A stretch of 64,000 bases of DNA from Pseudomonadales bacterium (GCA_022825925.1 JAJDVW010000022.1:62001-126000), one strand, 5' to 3'; shown: positions 51,699 through 60,765, counted from the first letter of the stretch. The notes: generated from the sequence alone by a model not told the origin. Made by a program: numbers and translations.

Positions 51699-52901
51699 AT
51701 GAGTTCTTCAAACATCTTCGAGGGTGCGGATCTCGGCTCGTTCTTCAAGGACCCGTACGGTCCCTACGCGTTTGCCCGCCAGGCACGCATCTTCCGGAAC
51801 GACGGCGTCTGGTACGCCGCCCGCTTCGAGGACGTCGACTGGATCCTGAAGGACCGCCGCTTCGGCAAGCAGCCGCCGCCGGGAAGCGAGCACAGGATGC
51901 CCCAGGGCCGCCCCCAGCCGGCCGAGGAACGCAACATCCTGAACACCGACCCGCCGGACCACACGCGGCTGCGCGGACTGGTGGCGAAGGCGTTCAACGC
52001 ACATCGGGTGGCGGGCATGCGCCCGGTCGTCCAGTCGCTGGTGGACGGCCTGCTCGACGACCTCGAGCCGCGGGGCGGCATGGACGTCATGCGCGACTAC
52101 GCCTACCCGATCCCCGCCACCATCATCAGCGACATGCTCGGCATCCCCGACGCGGACCGCGACCGCTTCGGCCACCTGTCGAACGAGATCATCCGGTGGG
52201 GCACGGGGATCGAGCCGGGCGTGGACCTGGAGACCCGGGCGGCCCGGTCGCGCGAGGCGCGCGAGGCATTCGACTCCTACCTCACCGCGCTGTTCCCGGC
52301 GAAGCGGGAGTCCCCCGAAGACGACCTGACGACGGACCTCCTGCGTGCCGAGAGCGAGGAGGGACGCCTCACCGAGGAGGAGGTCACCAAGAACGTTCGC
52401 CTGCTGTTTCAGGCCGGGCACGAAACGACCGTCAACCTGATCGGCAACGCGCTCGTGGCGCTCTACCGGAACCCGGACGAGCTGGCGAAGCTGAAGGCGG
52501 ACCCGGGGCTCATGCCGCGCGCCGTGGAAGAGTTCCTGCGCTTCGACTCGTCGGTCCAGCAGTTGCCGCGGGTCGTCCAGGAGCGCGTCGAGGTCGGCGG
52601 GCAGACGCTCGAGCCGGGGGAGATGATCATCTGCCTGCTCGGCGCGGCGAACCACGACCCGGACGCGTACGAGGACGCGGACGCGCTGGACATCGAGCGG
52701 CCCTTCGTACGCTCGAAGTCCTTCGGCGGCGGCATCCACTTCTGCCTCGGGGCGCAGTTGGCCCGCCTGGAGACCGAGGTGGCGCTCGGGACGCTGTTCG
52801 AGCGGCTCCCGGAGATGACCCTCACGAACCTCGACGATCTCGACTACGCCTTCAATCCCTTCTTCCGCGGCCCGAAGGAGTTCCTGGCGACGTGGGTTTA
52901 G
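51699..52901 (+). CDS. Cytochrome P450, soluble bacterial type
   Basis: A 400-residue P450. The I-helix oxygen-binding motif is LLFQAGHETTVNLIGNAL (AGHETT starting at residue 239), the K-helix Glu/Arg pair is in AVEEFLRFDSSVQ, and the heme loop is SFGGGIHFCLGAQLARLE with Cys349 as ligand. The N-terminal DPPDHTRLRGLVAKAFNAHR is the C-helix motif. No membrane anchor is present, so it needs a ferredoxin partner, which is not encoded nearby. Likely a class I hydroxylase of a lipid, terpene or steroid. The start ATG follows AGCGGTTTGCA without a strong ribosome site. Relative to neighbours it stands alone. Confidence 0.93.
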   Translation: MSSSNIFEGADLGSFFKDPYGPYAFARQARIFRNDGVWYAARFEDVDWILKDRRFGKQPPPGSEHRMPQGRPQPAEERNILNTDPPDHTRLRGLVAKAFNAHRVAGMRPVVQSLVDGLLDDLEPRGGMDVMRDYAYPIPATIISDMLGIPDADRDRFGHLSNEIIRWGTGIEPGVDLETRAARSREAREAFDSYLTALFPAKRESPEDDLTTDLLRAESEEGRLTEEEVTKNVRLLFQAGHETTVNLIGNALVALYRNPDELAKLKADPGLMPRAVEEFLRFDSSVQQLPRVVQERVEVGGQTLEPGEMIICLLGAANHDPDAYEDADALDIERPFVRSKSFGGGIHFCLGAQLARLETEVALGTLFERLPEMTLTNLDDLDYAFNPFFRGPKEFLATWV

Positions 52902-53123
52902 GAGCGACCCCGGTAGTCCTGGAAGTAGCGATGGAGCGAATCTTGAGCTTGCCATGATGGCGCGCATCGAACGTGCTACGCCTCGACGTGATCTGCCGAG
53001 TGAGCGGCGGTCCCTGTCGTCGTCGCATCGACGTACCTCGGACTGAATGCCGGCGCTGCCGGTGACCGACGAGTGACACGTCTGCTAGCATCGGAAGCCG
53101 CTTATCGCTCATGAGGATGCAAA

Positions 53124-54236
53124 GTGGATGCTGAGCCCGACCTTCAGGAGGAGGACGGCATAGAGGTCGAGCCCGAGGACGACAGCCCGATCAGTCGTCC
53201 CTTCGATCCCGAGAAGATCAAAGTGCAGTCTTCTACCTTGCTCATTGGGCAGCTTGCCAGCCGCATGAACCACGGCGAGATACAGGTGCCGACCTTCCAA
53301 CGCCGGGCTGGTATCTGGAATGCTCAGCGCAAAAGTCGACTAATCGAATCCCTGTTGCTGCGCATTCCAATCCCGGTGTTCTATTTTGCTGCGGATGAAG
53401 ATGAGAACTGGTCAGTTGTGGACGGCCTGCAGCGCTGTACGGCGATTCACCAATTCGTCTCGGACGACTTTCCGCTCCGAGGTCTCGAATACTTGGGCAA
53501 GTTCGAGAGCAAACTCTATCGAGATCTCCCGAGACCAATGCAGCGCCGTATCGACGAAACGCAGCTCGTCGTTAACGTGATTCAACCGGGAACGCCAGAG
53601 GAGGTGACCTTCAACATTTTTCGACGCATTAACACGGGCGGAATGACGCTGACGGGTCAGGAAATTCGTCATGCCTTGCATAAGGGACCAGTGCTTGAGT
53701 TTCTCCGAGAGTTGGCGGAAAGCGACGAGTTCCTGAATGCCACACGGGAGTCCGTGAATCCGCAGAGGATGGCTGATCGGGAATGCGTTCTTCGGTTTTT
53801 GGCATTCCATCTTAGAGCGTGGTCAAGTTACGAGTCCCGTGACGATCTGGACCGTTGGCTCGGGGACTCCATGCATAAGATCAATGCTATGTCCGAAGAT
53901 GATCGCGACAACGTAGCTGCGACCTTCAAGAGGTCGATGACCGTGGCGGAACGCGTTTTCGGAGACTATGCGTTTCGGAAGCAGTATGGCGTTGAGGACG
54001 AACGTCGGCGCCCGGTGAACAAGGCGTTATTCGAGGTTTGGAGCGTGGGTATCGCGGGCCGATGTGACAGAGATCAAGAAAGGCTTATGGGGCGCCGCGC
54101 GGCAGTCGTTGACGCGTTTCATAGATTGATGTGCAACGATGAGTTTGAAGGGGCGGTGTCGACGGCGACGGGCACAGCCAGCAAAGTACACCTACGGTTT
54201 CGGGCTGTTGGAGAACTGATCGAGGGCTGCGTCTGA
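53124..54236 (+). CDS. DUF262-domain protein (GmrS/ParB-like nuclease or NTPase)
   Basis: A 370-residue protein with a GTG start at 53124 behind GAGGATGCAAA. The DUF262 motifs are visible: LIGQLASRMNHGEIQVPTFQ then RRAGIWNAQRKSRLIESLLL (QR...W, near residue 55), IPIPVFYFAADED, and VVDGLQRCTAIHQF (the DGxQR motif near 99), followed by FNIFRRINTGGMTLTGQEIR. DUF262 is the GmrS part of type IV restriction enzymes and resembles ParB/Srx folds. No GmrD/HNH half (DUF1524) is fused. It overlaps the ATPase gene start (TGATG). The cassette has distinctly lower GC than its surroundings, suggesting transfer. Confidence 0.85.
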   Translation: MDAEPDLQEEDGIEVEPEDDSPISRPFDPEKIKVQSSTLLIGQLASRMNHGEIQVPTFQRRAGIWNAQRKSRLIESLLLRIPIPVFYFAADEDENWSVVDGLQRCTAIHQFVSDDFPLRGLEYLGKFESKLYRDLPRPMQRRIDETQLVVNVIQPGTPEEVTFNIFRRINTGGMTLTGQEIRHALHKGPVLEFLRELAESDEFLNATRESVNPQRMADRECVLRFLAFHLRAWSSYESRDDLDRWLGDSMHKINAMSEDDRDNVAATFKRSMTVAERVFGDYAFRKQYGVEDERRRPVNKALFEVWSVGIAGRCDRDQERLMGRRAAVVDAFHRLMCNDEFEGAVSTATGTASKVHLRFRAVGELIEGCV

Positions 54237-55360
54237 TGCTGACCGGTGTACGGTTGACGAACTTCAAGGCGTTTGACGATGTAGCGTTGCGCTGTGCCCC
54301 CTTGACGCTTTTGTGTGGGGTCAACGGAACGGGGAAGAGTAGCGTCTTGCAGGCACTCTTGCTCTTACGGCAGTCGGCGATTTCTGGTGCTTTGCGTCCC
54401 CCCGACGTCCGGTTAGAGCTTGAAGGAGATCTAGTGGCAATCGGGACTGGGCGGGATGCCCTTTACGAGGACGCTCAGACAGATGCTCTCGAGATCGAGG
54501 TCTTGCGGGACGGTTGCGGTCCGTGCGTAATGTCGTTCCGGGTACTTCCTGACGAGGACGGTGACAGCGACCAGTTGAAGGCGATGTCGCAAAGTGGGTT
54601 CAATGAAAGGTGGCGCCAACTTCCGCCCTTCGGTGGCGAAGTGAACTACGTTCACGCTGAGAGGGTGGGGCCGCGAAAGTTCTACGCGCACTCCGAGACG
54701 ATGGCTCGGCGAGGGGAGCTTGGCGCGCGGAGTGAGTACGCACTCAACTTCCTGAGTGAGCGTGCGGCGCATCTAATGAGTCGGGACGATCCGCGCGCGT
54801 ATGGAGCGGAGGGTCGACGCGTTCTCGACGTCGTGGACCGGTGGCTAGGAGAGGTGTCCCCCGGGGCGCATCTGGGCTTCGACAAGGTCGTGCAGGCGGA
54901 CGCGCTCGTCGCTGGTTTTTCCTTTGATCGGCCCAATGACGTAGCCACTCGTCGATTTCGGGCCACTAACGTAGGCTTTGGTCTGTCATACTCGCTTCCG
55001 GTGCTGACGGCCCTACTCGCGGAGCAAGGTACTCTTTGTATAATCGAGAACCCAGAAGCGCATCTTCACCCGCGCGGTCAAACGCGGATCGCTGAGCTGG
55101 CAGCAAGGGCAACACTGGCTGGCGTACAGGTGATCGTTGAGACTCATAGCGATCATCTTTTGGATGGCGTCCGCATCGCGGTGCGGGACGGGCTGTTGGA
55201 CCCTGCGAACGTGGCAATTCACTACTTCGAGCGCGATGGGATTCGGGCAAAGGTGACATCACCCGCGATAGATGACGAGGGACGACTCTCTGCATGGCCA
55301 GTTGGCTTTTTTGACCAGCACGAAGACAACTTGGTGCGGCTACTGGCACCAAAGCTGTAG
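54236..55360 (+). CDS. AAA/ABC-type ATPase (DUF3696-like, OLD/RecF-type)
   Basis: A 374-residue ATPase. The N-terminus MLTGVRLTNFKAFDDVALRC is the strand typical of RecF-like ATPases, with Walker A GVNGTGKSS at residues 28-36. The signature/Walker B region is TLCIIENPEAHLHPRGQTRI (near 268) and the H-loop is VETHSDHLLDG (near 302). NVGFGLSYSLPVLTALL is the Q/signature-like segment of this clan. No TOPRIM nuclease is fused. It overlaps the DUF262 gene by one base and is followed after 20 bp by the unknown third gene. It is a likely energy-using sensor of the three-gene cassette. Confidence 0.87.
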   Translation: MLTGVRLTNFKAFDDVALRCAPLTLLCGVNGTGKSSVLQALLLLRQSAISGALRPPDVRLELEGDLVAIGTGRDALYEDAQTDALEIEVLRDGCGPCVMSFRVLPDEDGDSDQLKAMSQSGFNERWRQLPPFGGEVNYVHAERVGPRKFYAHSETMARRGELGARSEYALNFLSERAAHLMSRDDPRAYGAEGRRVLDVVDRWLGEVSPGAHLGFDKVVQADALVAGFSFDRPNDVATRRFRATNVGFGLSYSLPVLTALLAEQGTLCIIENPEAHLHPRGQTRIAELAARATLAGVQVIVETHSDHLLDGVRIAVRDGLLDPANVAIHYFERDGIRAKVTSPAIDDEGRLSAWPVGFFDQHEDNLVRLLAPKL

Positions 55361-55380
55361 GGGCGGGGCGAGAGAGCTAC

Positions 55381-56286
55381 ATGCCGGAGATGGTTCTCAA
55401 CCATGTGAGCGTGGCCGCTCACGGTGGATCGGAGACGGCGGTTTGGCTATCCGACCTGGCGCGTGGCATCGCGGCATTGATTAAGGCGGACGTGGCAAGA
55501 AAGGTACTCCGCATGCAAGGCGCGGTCGCGAACATATGGTTCGATGCTTGCCAAGCGGTTCGTGTTTTGGATAGGGATGGTTACTTGTTGCTCATGGGCC
55601 TCGCGGCGAAAGTGCCTGTAACAGAAGGTCTTGTAGCCAGCACGACGGACCGGCTACTCGGCTGCGAGAGTGTACGGCTCTCGCCCGAGGACGGCGAGCC
55701 GCTCCTGCTATGCGCGATTAAGCACTGGATCGCGGTAGGTCTCCCCGCAACGGATGAGTGGGATCGCGATCAACTACGGGTTGAGTTTCGAGAGCTGCTG
55801 GCGGACGGGACGTTCGAGGTAACGGAAGAGAGTATCGATAACCTGACACGTAGTGTCCATGCGGAGCAGATCGTGGAGCGCGACCGCGAGCGCCGGCGGG
55901 CAGGCGCGACGGCGGAAGAGCTCTGGGCAAGGCGAACGACTGTCTTCGCGGGTTTGAGTTTCGGTCCGGAGGTCGAGGGCAACCTCAAGGCGCAATCGGC
56001 CCTCCTTCCGCAGATAGCACGGAAGCTGGTGGCCCTTGAGCGGGCGGCACGAGGGTGGACGATCGGCGCTGCGCCGGCATGGACGACTAAGGTGACACCG
56101 GAGTCGGACAGTGTGATGGCGACACCCAAGCTTCGTGAAGCGCGCCGATTCAAGTCGGCACGCGGTAGCCGAGAGCTGTTCGGCTGGCACGCTCGGGTTG
56201 GTTCGAGCGTTCGAATTCATATCCGTTTCACTGCGCAAGATCGCGTCGTGGAAGTCGGCTACATTGGTCCGCATCTGCCGGTGTAG
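55381..56286 (+). CDS. Unknown third protein of the DUF262-ATPase cassette
   Basis: A 301-residue protein from ATG 55381. I do not recognise the N-terminal 200 residues (helical, VLDRDGYLLLMGLAAKVPVT, LLCAIKHWIAVGLPATDEWD; charged helix VERDRERRRAGATAEELWAR). The last 55 residues (REARRFKSARGSRELFGWHA, RVGSSVRIHIRFTAQDRVVE, VGYIGPHLPV) form a compact basic domain that reminds me of RelE-like RNase folds (R.F..a....fgwH...g..RIHir....v.vGYiG.Hlp). If that is right, it would be the effector released or activated by the ATPase. This is inference. The position, spacing and base composition tie it to the two upstream genes. Confidence 0.7.
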   Translation: MPEMVLNHVSVAAHGGSETAVWLSDLARGIAALIKADVARKVLRMQGAVANIWFDACQAVRVLDRDGYLLLMGLAAKVPVTEGLVASTTDRLLGCESVRLSPEDGEPLLLCAIKHWIAVGLPATDEWDRDQLRVEFRELLADGTFEVTEESIDNLTRSVHAEQIVERDRERRRAGATAEELWARRTTVFAGLSFGPEVEGNLKAQSALLPQIARKLVALERAARGWTIGAAPAWTTKVTPESDSVMATPKLREARRFKSARGSRELFGWHARVGSSVRIHIRFTAQDRVVEVGYIGPHLPV

Positions 56287-56486
56287 TACCTTCGGACACC
56301 CGAGCGCTTGGGCGAGCGGGGGAAGAGGCAACTCCGAAGCCCCGGTGGCCCCTGCCCTTACCGGCGAGGCTCCACCCCCACCCGGGTTGCATACACGAGC
56401 ACGCTGGCCTGCACCACAACTCCGATGGCGGGACCCCGATCCCCCACGTAGACTCCGCAACACCACTCGTTGTACCGGGGACGGCC

Positions 56487-57377
56487 ATGGCCAGCCAGGA
56501 GATGCGCGATGCGGCGGCCCAGATGCGGGCCACGGGCGAGTTCGATGCGGTGAACGATATCGAGACGTTGCGCGCCGCCATGGACGAGATGGACTCCCTG
56601 GCCGGGCTGCCGGAGGATGTTTCCCACTCGGACTTCGACGCGGGCGGCGTGCCGGCGCGCCACGTCGCGACGCCGGGGGTCCGTGACGACCGCGGCGTGC
56701 TCTACTTCCACGGTGGCGGCTACGTGGCGGGCAACCTCGACTCCCACACGGAACTCATGAGCCGCATCGCGCGCGCCTGCCGGGCGCCGGCGCTCGGCAT
56801 CGACTATCGCCTGGCGCCCGAGCACCCGTATCCGGCGGCGGTGGACGACGCGGTCGCGAGCTATGAGCGGCTGCTCGGCAACGGCATCGAGCCGGGCCGC
56901 ATCGTCATCGCCGGCGACTCGGCGGGCGGCGGCCTGACCGTGGCCTGCATGCTCGCCCTGAAAGCCGCGGGGCGACCCCTGCCCGCGGGCGCCATCCTCA
57001 TCTCGCCCTGGACGGACCTCTCCGGCAGCGGCGCGAGCATGCAGAGCCGCCTGGCGGCGGACCCGATGCTGAGCGGCGACATTCTCGGGCCCATGGCGGC
57101 CGCCTACGCGGGATCCGCGGGCCTCACGGACCCGGGCGTCTCCCCCCTGTTCGGCGACCTGGCGGGCCTGCCTCCGCTGCTCGTCCAGGTCGGCGACGAC
57201 GAGGTGCTGCTCGATGATTCGACGCGCCTCGCCGAACGTGCCGAAACCGTCGGCGTGTCCGTGCAGTTGCACGTCTACGAAGGTGCCTTCCATGTCTTTC
57301 AGATCATGCCGACGCTCCCCGAGTCGCGGGAGGCCCTCGAGGAGATGGGCGCGTTCTTCGATACCGTCACCGGCTGA
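56487..57377 (+). CDS. HSL-family alpha/beta-hydrolase (esterase)
   Basis: A 296-residue family IV esterase. The oxyanion motif is VLYFHGGGYVAGNLDSH (near residue 74), the nucleophile elbow VIAGDSAGGGLTVAC (near 150), the catalytic Asp in VQVGDDEVLLDDS (near 238) and the His in YEGAFHVFQIM (near 269). It is shorter and closer to classical acetyl-hydrolase/HSL enzymes than the one at 4697. It hydrolyses short-chain esters, and the natural substrate is unknown. The ATG lacks a strong ribosome site (ACGGCC). The DUF3179 gene starts one base after its stop, so it may head that operon. Confidence 0.9.
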   Translation: MASQEMRDAAAQMRATGEFDAVNDIETLRAAMDEMDSLAGLPEDVSHSDFDAGGVPARHVATPGVRDDRGVLYFHGGGYVAGNLDSHTELMSRIARACRAPALGIDYRLAPEHPYPAAVDDAVASYERLLGNGIEPGRIVIAGDSAGGGLTVACMLALKAAGRPLPAGAILISPWTDLSGSGASMQSRLAADPMLSGDILGPMAAAYAGSAGLTDPGVSPLFGDLAGLPPLLVQVGDDEVLLDDSTRLAERAETVGVSVQLHVYEGAFHVFQIMPTLPESREALEEMGAFFDTVTG

Positions 57378-57378
57378 C

Positions 57379-58497
57379 GTGCCTGGCGGCTGGACGCGCC
57401 ATGGCCTGGCCGCCGCGTGCTTCGCCCTGTTGATCGGCTGCGGTGGCGGAGGCGGAGGGGGCGGTAGTGGGGGAGGCGGTAGTGGCGGCGGCGGCGTCGC
57501 ACCGCCAGCCGCCTCGACCGACGACGATGACGAGGAGTGGCTCATCCCCCGGGAGCGGGTCGTGGACGGCGGACCGGGCCGCGACGGCATCCCGGCGATC
57601 GACAACCCGGTGTTCCTCCGCGCCGACCGGGAGGGGGGCTCCGCGCGCAAGCTGGTCGTGGGTTATCGGGCCGGGTCCGAAGTGAAGGCCATGCCGCACG
57701 ACATCCTCGACTGGCACGAGATCGTCAACGACACCCTGGGCGGCGAGCCCGTGGCGCTCACGTACTGCCCCCTGACCGGCTCGGCGTTGCTGTGGAAGTC
57801 GTCGATGACCGCCCGCGATCCGACGTTCGGCGTGTCCGGCCTCCTGTACAACTCGAACCTCATCCCCTACGACCGGGAGACCGACAGCCACTGGCTGCAG
57901 ATGCTCGTGCAGTCCGTCGAGGGGACGCGCGCCGGGGATGTCCCCGAGGTCCTGCCCGTCGTGGAGACGACCCTCGGCACATGGCGGGAGATGTACCCGG
58001 ACTCGCTGCTGCTCACGCGGCAGACGGGGCACAGCCGCGACTACGACGACTACCCGTACGACACGTACCGCACGGACGGCAACCTGCTGTTCGGGGTCGA
58101 ACCGCTGGACCGCCGCATGCAGCTCAAGACCCGGGTGCTCGGCGTGTGGGCCGGCGACGCCGCGCGCGCCTGGCGCATCGACGACTTCGGGCCCGGGATC
58201 ACCGTGTACAACGACATGATCGGCGACGTGCCGATCGTCGTCGCGGGCAGCGCGGAGAAGAACCTCGCGGTGGCGTTCGCGCGCACGCTGGACGACGGCA
58301 CGGTGCTGTCGTTCGAGGCCGCGTCCGCGCCGCTGCCGGCCATCGCGACCGACGACGAGGGCAATACCTGGGACGTGTTTGGCGAGGCGCTCGAGGGCAC
58401 GCGGGCGACCGAGCGGCTGCCGCTGGTGGAGTCCCACATCGCGTTCTGGTTCGCCTGGGGCGCGTTCCATCCGGACTCCGAAATCGCCGGCGAATGA
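57379..58497 (+). CDS. DUF3179 lipoprotein
   Basis: A 372-residue protein using GTG 57379, one base after the esterase stop. The signal (LAAACFALLIGC, lipobox LIGC) is followed by an unusual linker of Gly repeats broken by Ser (57441-57495) and an acidic STDDDDEEW. The DUF3179 domain has IPAIDNPVFLRADREG, VALTYCPLTGSALLWKSSMT, FGVSGLLYNSNLIPYDRETD, SHWLQMLVQSVEGTRAGDVP, and HIAFWFAWGAFHPDSEIAGE. The conserved Cys in TYCPLTG may bind a metal or redox partner. The function of the family is unknown. It overlaps the barrel gene by ATGA, and the thioredoxin gene follows in the same way. Confidence 0.88.
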   Translation: MPGGWTRHGLAAACFALLIGCGGGGGGGGSGGGGSGGGGVAPPAASTDDDDEEWLIPRERVVDGGPGRDGIPAIDNPVFLRADREGGSARKLVVGYRAGSEVKAMPHDILDWHEIVNDTLGGEPVALTYCPLTGSALLWKSSMTARDPTFGVSGLLYNSNLIPYDRETDSHWLQMLVQSVEGTRAGDVPEVLPVVETTLGTWREMYPDSLLLTRQTGHSRDYDDYPYDTYRTDGNLLFGVEPLDRRMQLKTRVLGVWAGDAARAWRIDDFGPGITVYNDMIGDVPIVVAGSAEKNLAVAFARTLDDGTVLSFEAASAPLPAIATDDEGNTWDVFGEALEGTRATERLPLVESHIAFWFAWGAFHPDSEIAGE

Positions 58498-59429
58498 ACG
58501 CGCTCCGCATCCGGGCCTGTGTCGCGGCCTGCGCCGTCGCCGCCGTGCTGGCGAGCCCGCCCGCGGCGCTGGCCACGACCTGCAGTTGCGCCGCCGTCCC
58601 GCTGCTGGGGTCGATGGACACCGGCGCGCCGGCCGGCGGCAGCTGGCTCGTGACCGGCGGGTACGAGTTCCACGAGATCGGCGACCTGTACAGCGGTTCC
58701 GACGAGGTCCCGGACGAAACCGGGCGCGAGCGCTCGAGCCGGGCGTTGGTGCTGCAGGCGAGCCGGGGCTTCGGCGAGCGCCTGTCGGTGACGGCGCTCC
58801 TCTCCGCGGTCGAACACGAGCGGCGGGTCGGCGGCCAGACGACCACGGGACGCGGCCTGGGAGACGGTCTCGTGATGCTGAAGTACTCGCCCAAGCGCAT
58901 CGGTCCGTTCGAGCGCAACGGCCTGACGCTGGGTGTGGGGACGGCGATTCCCTTGGGAGAGGACGACGCACGCGACTTCGTCACGCTCGCAGAGGACATG
59001 CAGCCGTCCACCGGCGCCTGGGCGCCGATCGCGTGGGTGCACGGGGAACGCGCCTGGAGCCAGGCCGCGAACACGCGCACGTTCGCCTCGTTGAGCTACC
59101 GGTGGAACGGCGAGAACGACCGCAGCTACCGTTTCGGCAACGCCTGGACCGCGGCGCTCGGGACCACCCACCGGACCGGCCGTTGGGGACTCGGATTCGA
59201 GTTGCGCTACCGGGACGCGGGGCGCGACGAACGGGCGGCGGCGCAGATCCCGAACACCGGGGGACGCTGGCTCGACGGGGTGCCCGCGGTCCAGTTCCAG
59301 TTCACCGACCGGCTCGCGGGGAAGGTGTCCGCGCGCGTGCCCGTGTGGCGGGACGTGAACGACGCGCTGCAGTTCACTACGTCTTACGCGGTCTCAGTGT
59401 CCCTGTCCTGGGTCGCCGGCGGCCCATGA
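58494..59429 (+). CDS. Predicted outer-membrane beta-barrel protein
   Basis: A 311-residue exported protein. The signal peptide (ACAVAAVLASPPAALA) ends before TTCSCAAVPLLGSMDTGAPA. The rest is a series of amphipathic strands: WLVTGGYEFHEIGDLY, RALVLQASRGFGERLSVTAL, LTLGVGTAIPLGEDDARDF, RTFASLSYRWNGENDRSYRF, WTAALGTTHRTGRWGLGFEL, ending YAVSVSLSWVAGGP. This resembles transporter-type barrels found with redox operons, but no named family is certain. The N-terminal CSC could form a disulfide or bind metal, fitting its place between a DUF3179 lipoprotein and a TlpA-like thioredoxin. ATG overlaps with both neighbours (4 bp each). Confidence 0.78.
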   Translation: MNALRIRACVAACAVAAVLASPPAALATTCSCAAVPLLGSMDTGAPAGGSWLVTGGYEFHEIGDLYSGSDEVPDETGRERSSRALVLQASRGFGERLSVTALLSAVEHERRVGGQTTTGRGLGDGLVMLKYSPKRIGPFERNGLTLGVGTAIPLGEDDARDFVTLAEDMQPSTGAWAPIAWVHGERAWSQAANTRTFASLSYRWNGENDRSYRFGNAWTAALGTTHRTGRWGLGFELRYRDAGRDERAAAQIPNTGGRWLDGVPAVQFQFTDRLAGKVSARVPVWRDVNDALQFTTSYAVSVSLSWVAGGP

Positions 59430-59956
59430 CCGGCAAGGGTCCGCGGCTGGCCGCGGCGCTGCTCCTGGCGGTCCTGTGCCTCGGCGCCCCGGCGCGCGCG
59501 GTACAGGTGGGGGAACCCGCGCCGCCGTTCACGCTCCCCGAGCTGGGCGCGGCGGAGACGGTCGCCCTGGAGGACCTCTCCGGGAAGGTGGTGCTGCTCG
59601 ACTTCTGGGCCTCCTGGTGCGCACCGTGCCGCGAGGCGTTGCCGTTCTATTCCGACCTGCACCGCGAACTCGCCGACCGGGGCCTCGTGGTGCTGGCGGT
59701 GAACGTCGACGAGCATGTCGAGGACGCGCATCGGTTCTTGGAGGGACGCGCGCTGGCGCAACCCATGATCCGGGACGACGGCTGGCAGGTCGGCCGGCGC
59801 TACGGCGTGGCGGTGCTGCCCGCGGCCGTCGTCATCGACCGCCGCGGAGTCGTGCGCGGACGCCACGTGGGCTTCGACGCCGGGTACGCGGCGGACACGC
59901 GGGCCCTGGTGCTCGAACTCCTCGTGGAATCTGCGGCGGATTCGGCGGAGCGATAG
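59426..59956 (+). CDS. TlpA/ResA-like periplasmic thioredoxin
   Basis: A 176-residue exported thioredoxin-fold protein. Signal peptide AALLLAVLCLGAPARA, then VGEPAPPFTLPELG, the active site LLDFWASWCAPCREALPFYS (WCAPC near residue 68) and the cis-Pro region YGVAVLPAAVVIDRRGVVR. The length and motifs are those of TlpA/ResA, which reduce disulfides in the periplasm, often for cytochrome c or copper centres. It is the last gene of the ATGA-linked run with DUF3179 and the barrel protein, so its target may be the Cys residues of those two proteins. Confidence 0.92.
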   Translation: MTGKGPRLAAALLLAVLCLGAPARAVQVGEPAPPFTLPELGAAETVALEDLSGKVVLLDFWASWCAPCREALPFYSDLHRELADRGLVVLAVNVDEHVEDAHRFLEGRALAQPMIRDDGWQVGRRYGVAVLPAAVVIDRRGVVRGRHVGFDAGYAADTRALVLELLVESAADSAER

Positions 59957-59988
59957 ACTGACGGTGCCGATCCCGGCGGGAGACCACG

Positions 59989-60765
59989 ATGATCCGATTG
60001 GTGCACGTCCTGCGCAGGCAGCCGGGGCTGTCGCTCGCGGAGTTCCACGACCACTGGCTGCGCCGGCACGGACCGCTCGTGGCGGGTCTCGCGGAAGACC
60101 TCGCCATCCTCCGACATGTGCAGACCCACACCCTGGAGGGCGACGCGAACGCGGTCGCCCAGCGCGCCCGGGGCGGCAACATGGAGCCCCACTACGACGG
60201 CGTCGCCGAGACCTGGTGGTCCACCGAAGCCGAACTCGAGGCGGCAGTCGCAAGCGATGCCGGCCAGGCGGCGATCGCCGCGTCCCTCGCCGGCGAAGCG
60301 GAGTTCATCGACTTGCCCGGCTCACCGATCTGGTTCGCCTACGAGTACCCGCAGGTAAACCCGTCCCCGGAGAACGTGATCGCCCGGGCGAAGAGCAACG
60401 TCGTGCGGGTGTTCTACCCGCTACGCCACAAGGCGTCCCTCACGGAGGAGGAAGCGCGCCACTACTGGCTGACCCACCACGGCCCGCTCGTCCGCTCGCA
60501 CGCGGAAGCGGCCGGGACCCTGTGCTACCGGCAGGTGCACCGGGCGAACTCACCCATGGAAGAACCGACGCAGGCCCTGCGGGGCGCGGAAGTGGAGTCC
60601 TACCTCGGCCACGCCGAGGCGTGGTTCGACCGCGGCAGGGCGCCGGGCACGGAGGAGGCGAGGCGCGCCGGGGCCGCCTTCGTCGAGGACGAGCACCATT
60701 TCATCGACATGGAGCGCTCGACGATCTTCTACGGGAAGGAGCACACGATCATCGATCGGCGGTAG
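59989..60765 (+). CDS. Protein with two EthD domains
   Basis: A 258-residue protein made of two ferredoxin-like EthD repeats. The first begins MIRLVHVLRRQPGLSLAEFH then DHWLRRHGPLVAGLAEDL; the second begins VVRVFYPLRHKASLTEEEAR then HYWLTHHGPLVRSHAEAA. The W..xHGPLv motif with its His is repeated at about residues 26 and 168. EthD proteins support degradation of ethers or aromatic compounds, and others act as cyclases. ATG 59989 lies behind GGCGGGAGACC. The 3' end overlaps the convergent epimerase gene by 17 bp. Confidence 0.85.
   Translation: MIRLVHVLRRQPGLSLAEFHDHWLRRHGPLVAGLAEDLAILRHVQTHTLEGDANAVAQRARGGNMEPHYDGVAETWWSTEAELEAAVASDAGQAAIAASLAGEAEFIDLPGSPIWFAYEYPQVNPSPENVIARAKSNVVRVFYPLRHKASLTEEEARHYWLTHHGPLVRSHAEAAGTLCYRQVHRANSPMEEPTQALRGAEVESYLGHAEAWFDRGRAPGTEEARRAGAAFVEDEHHFIDMERSTIFYGKEHTIIDRR

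Noticed and set aside
57441..57495. Gly-codon repeat in the DUF3179 gene as a frameshift-prone or non-coding tract
   Set aside because: The frame is open through it and joins a good lipobox to a complete domain, so it is read as a flexible linker.
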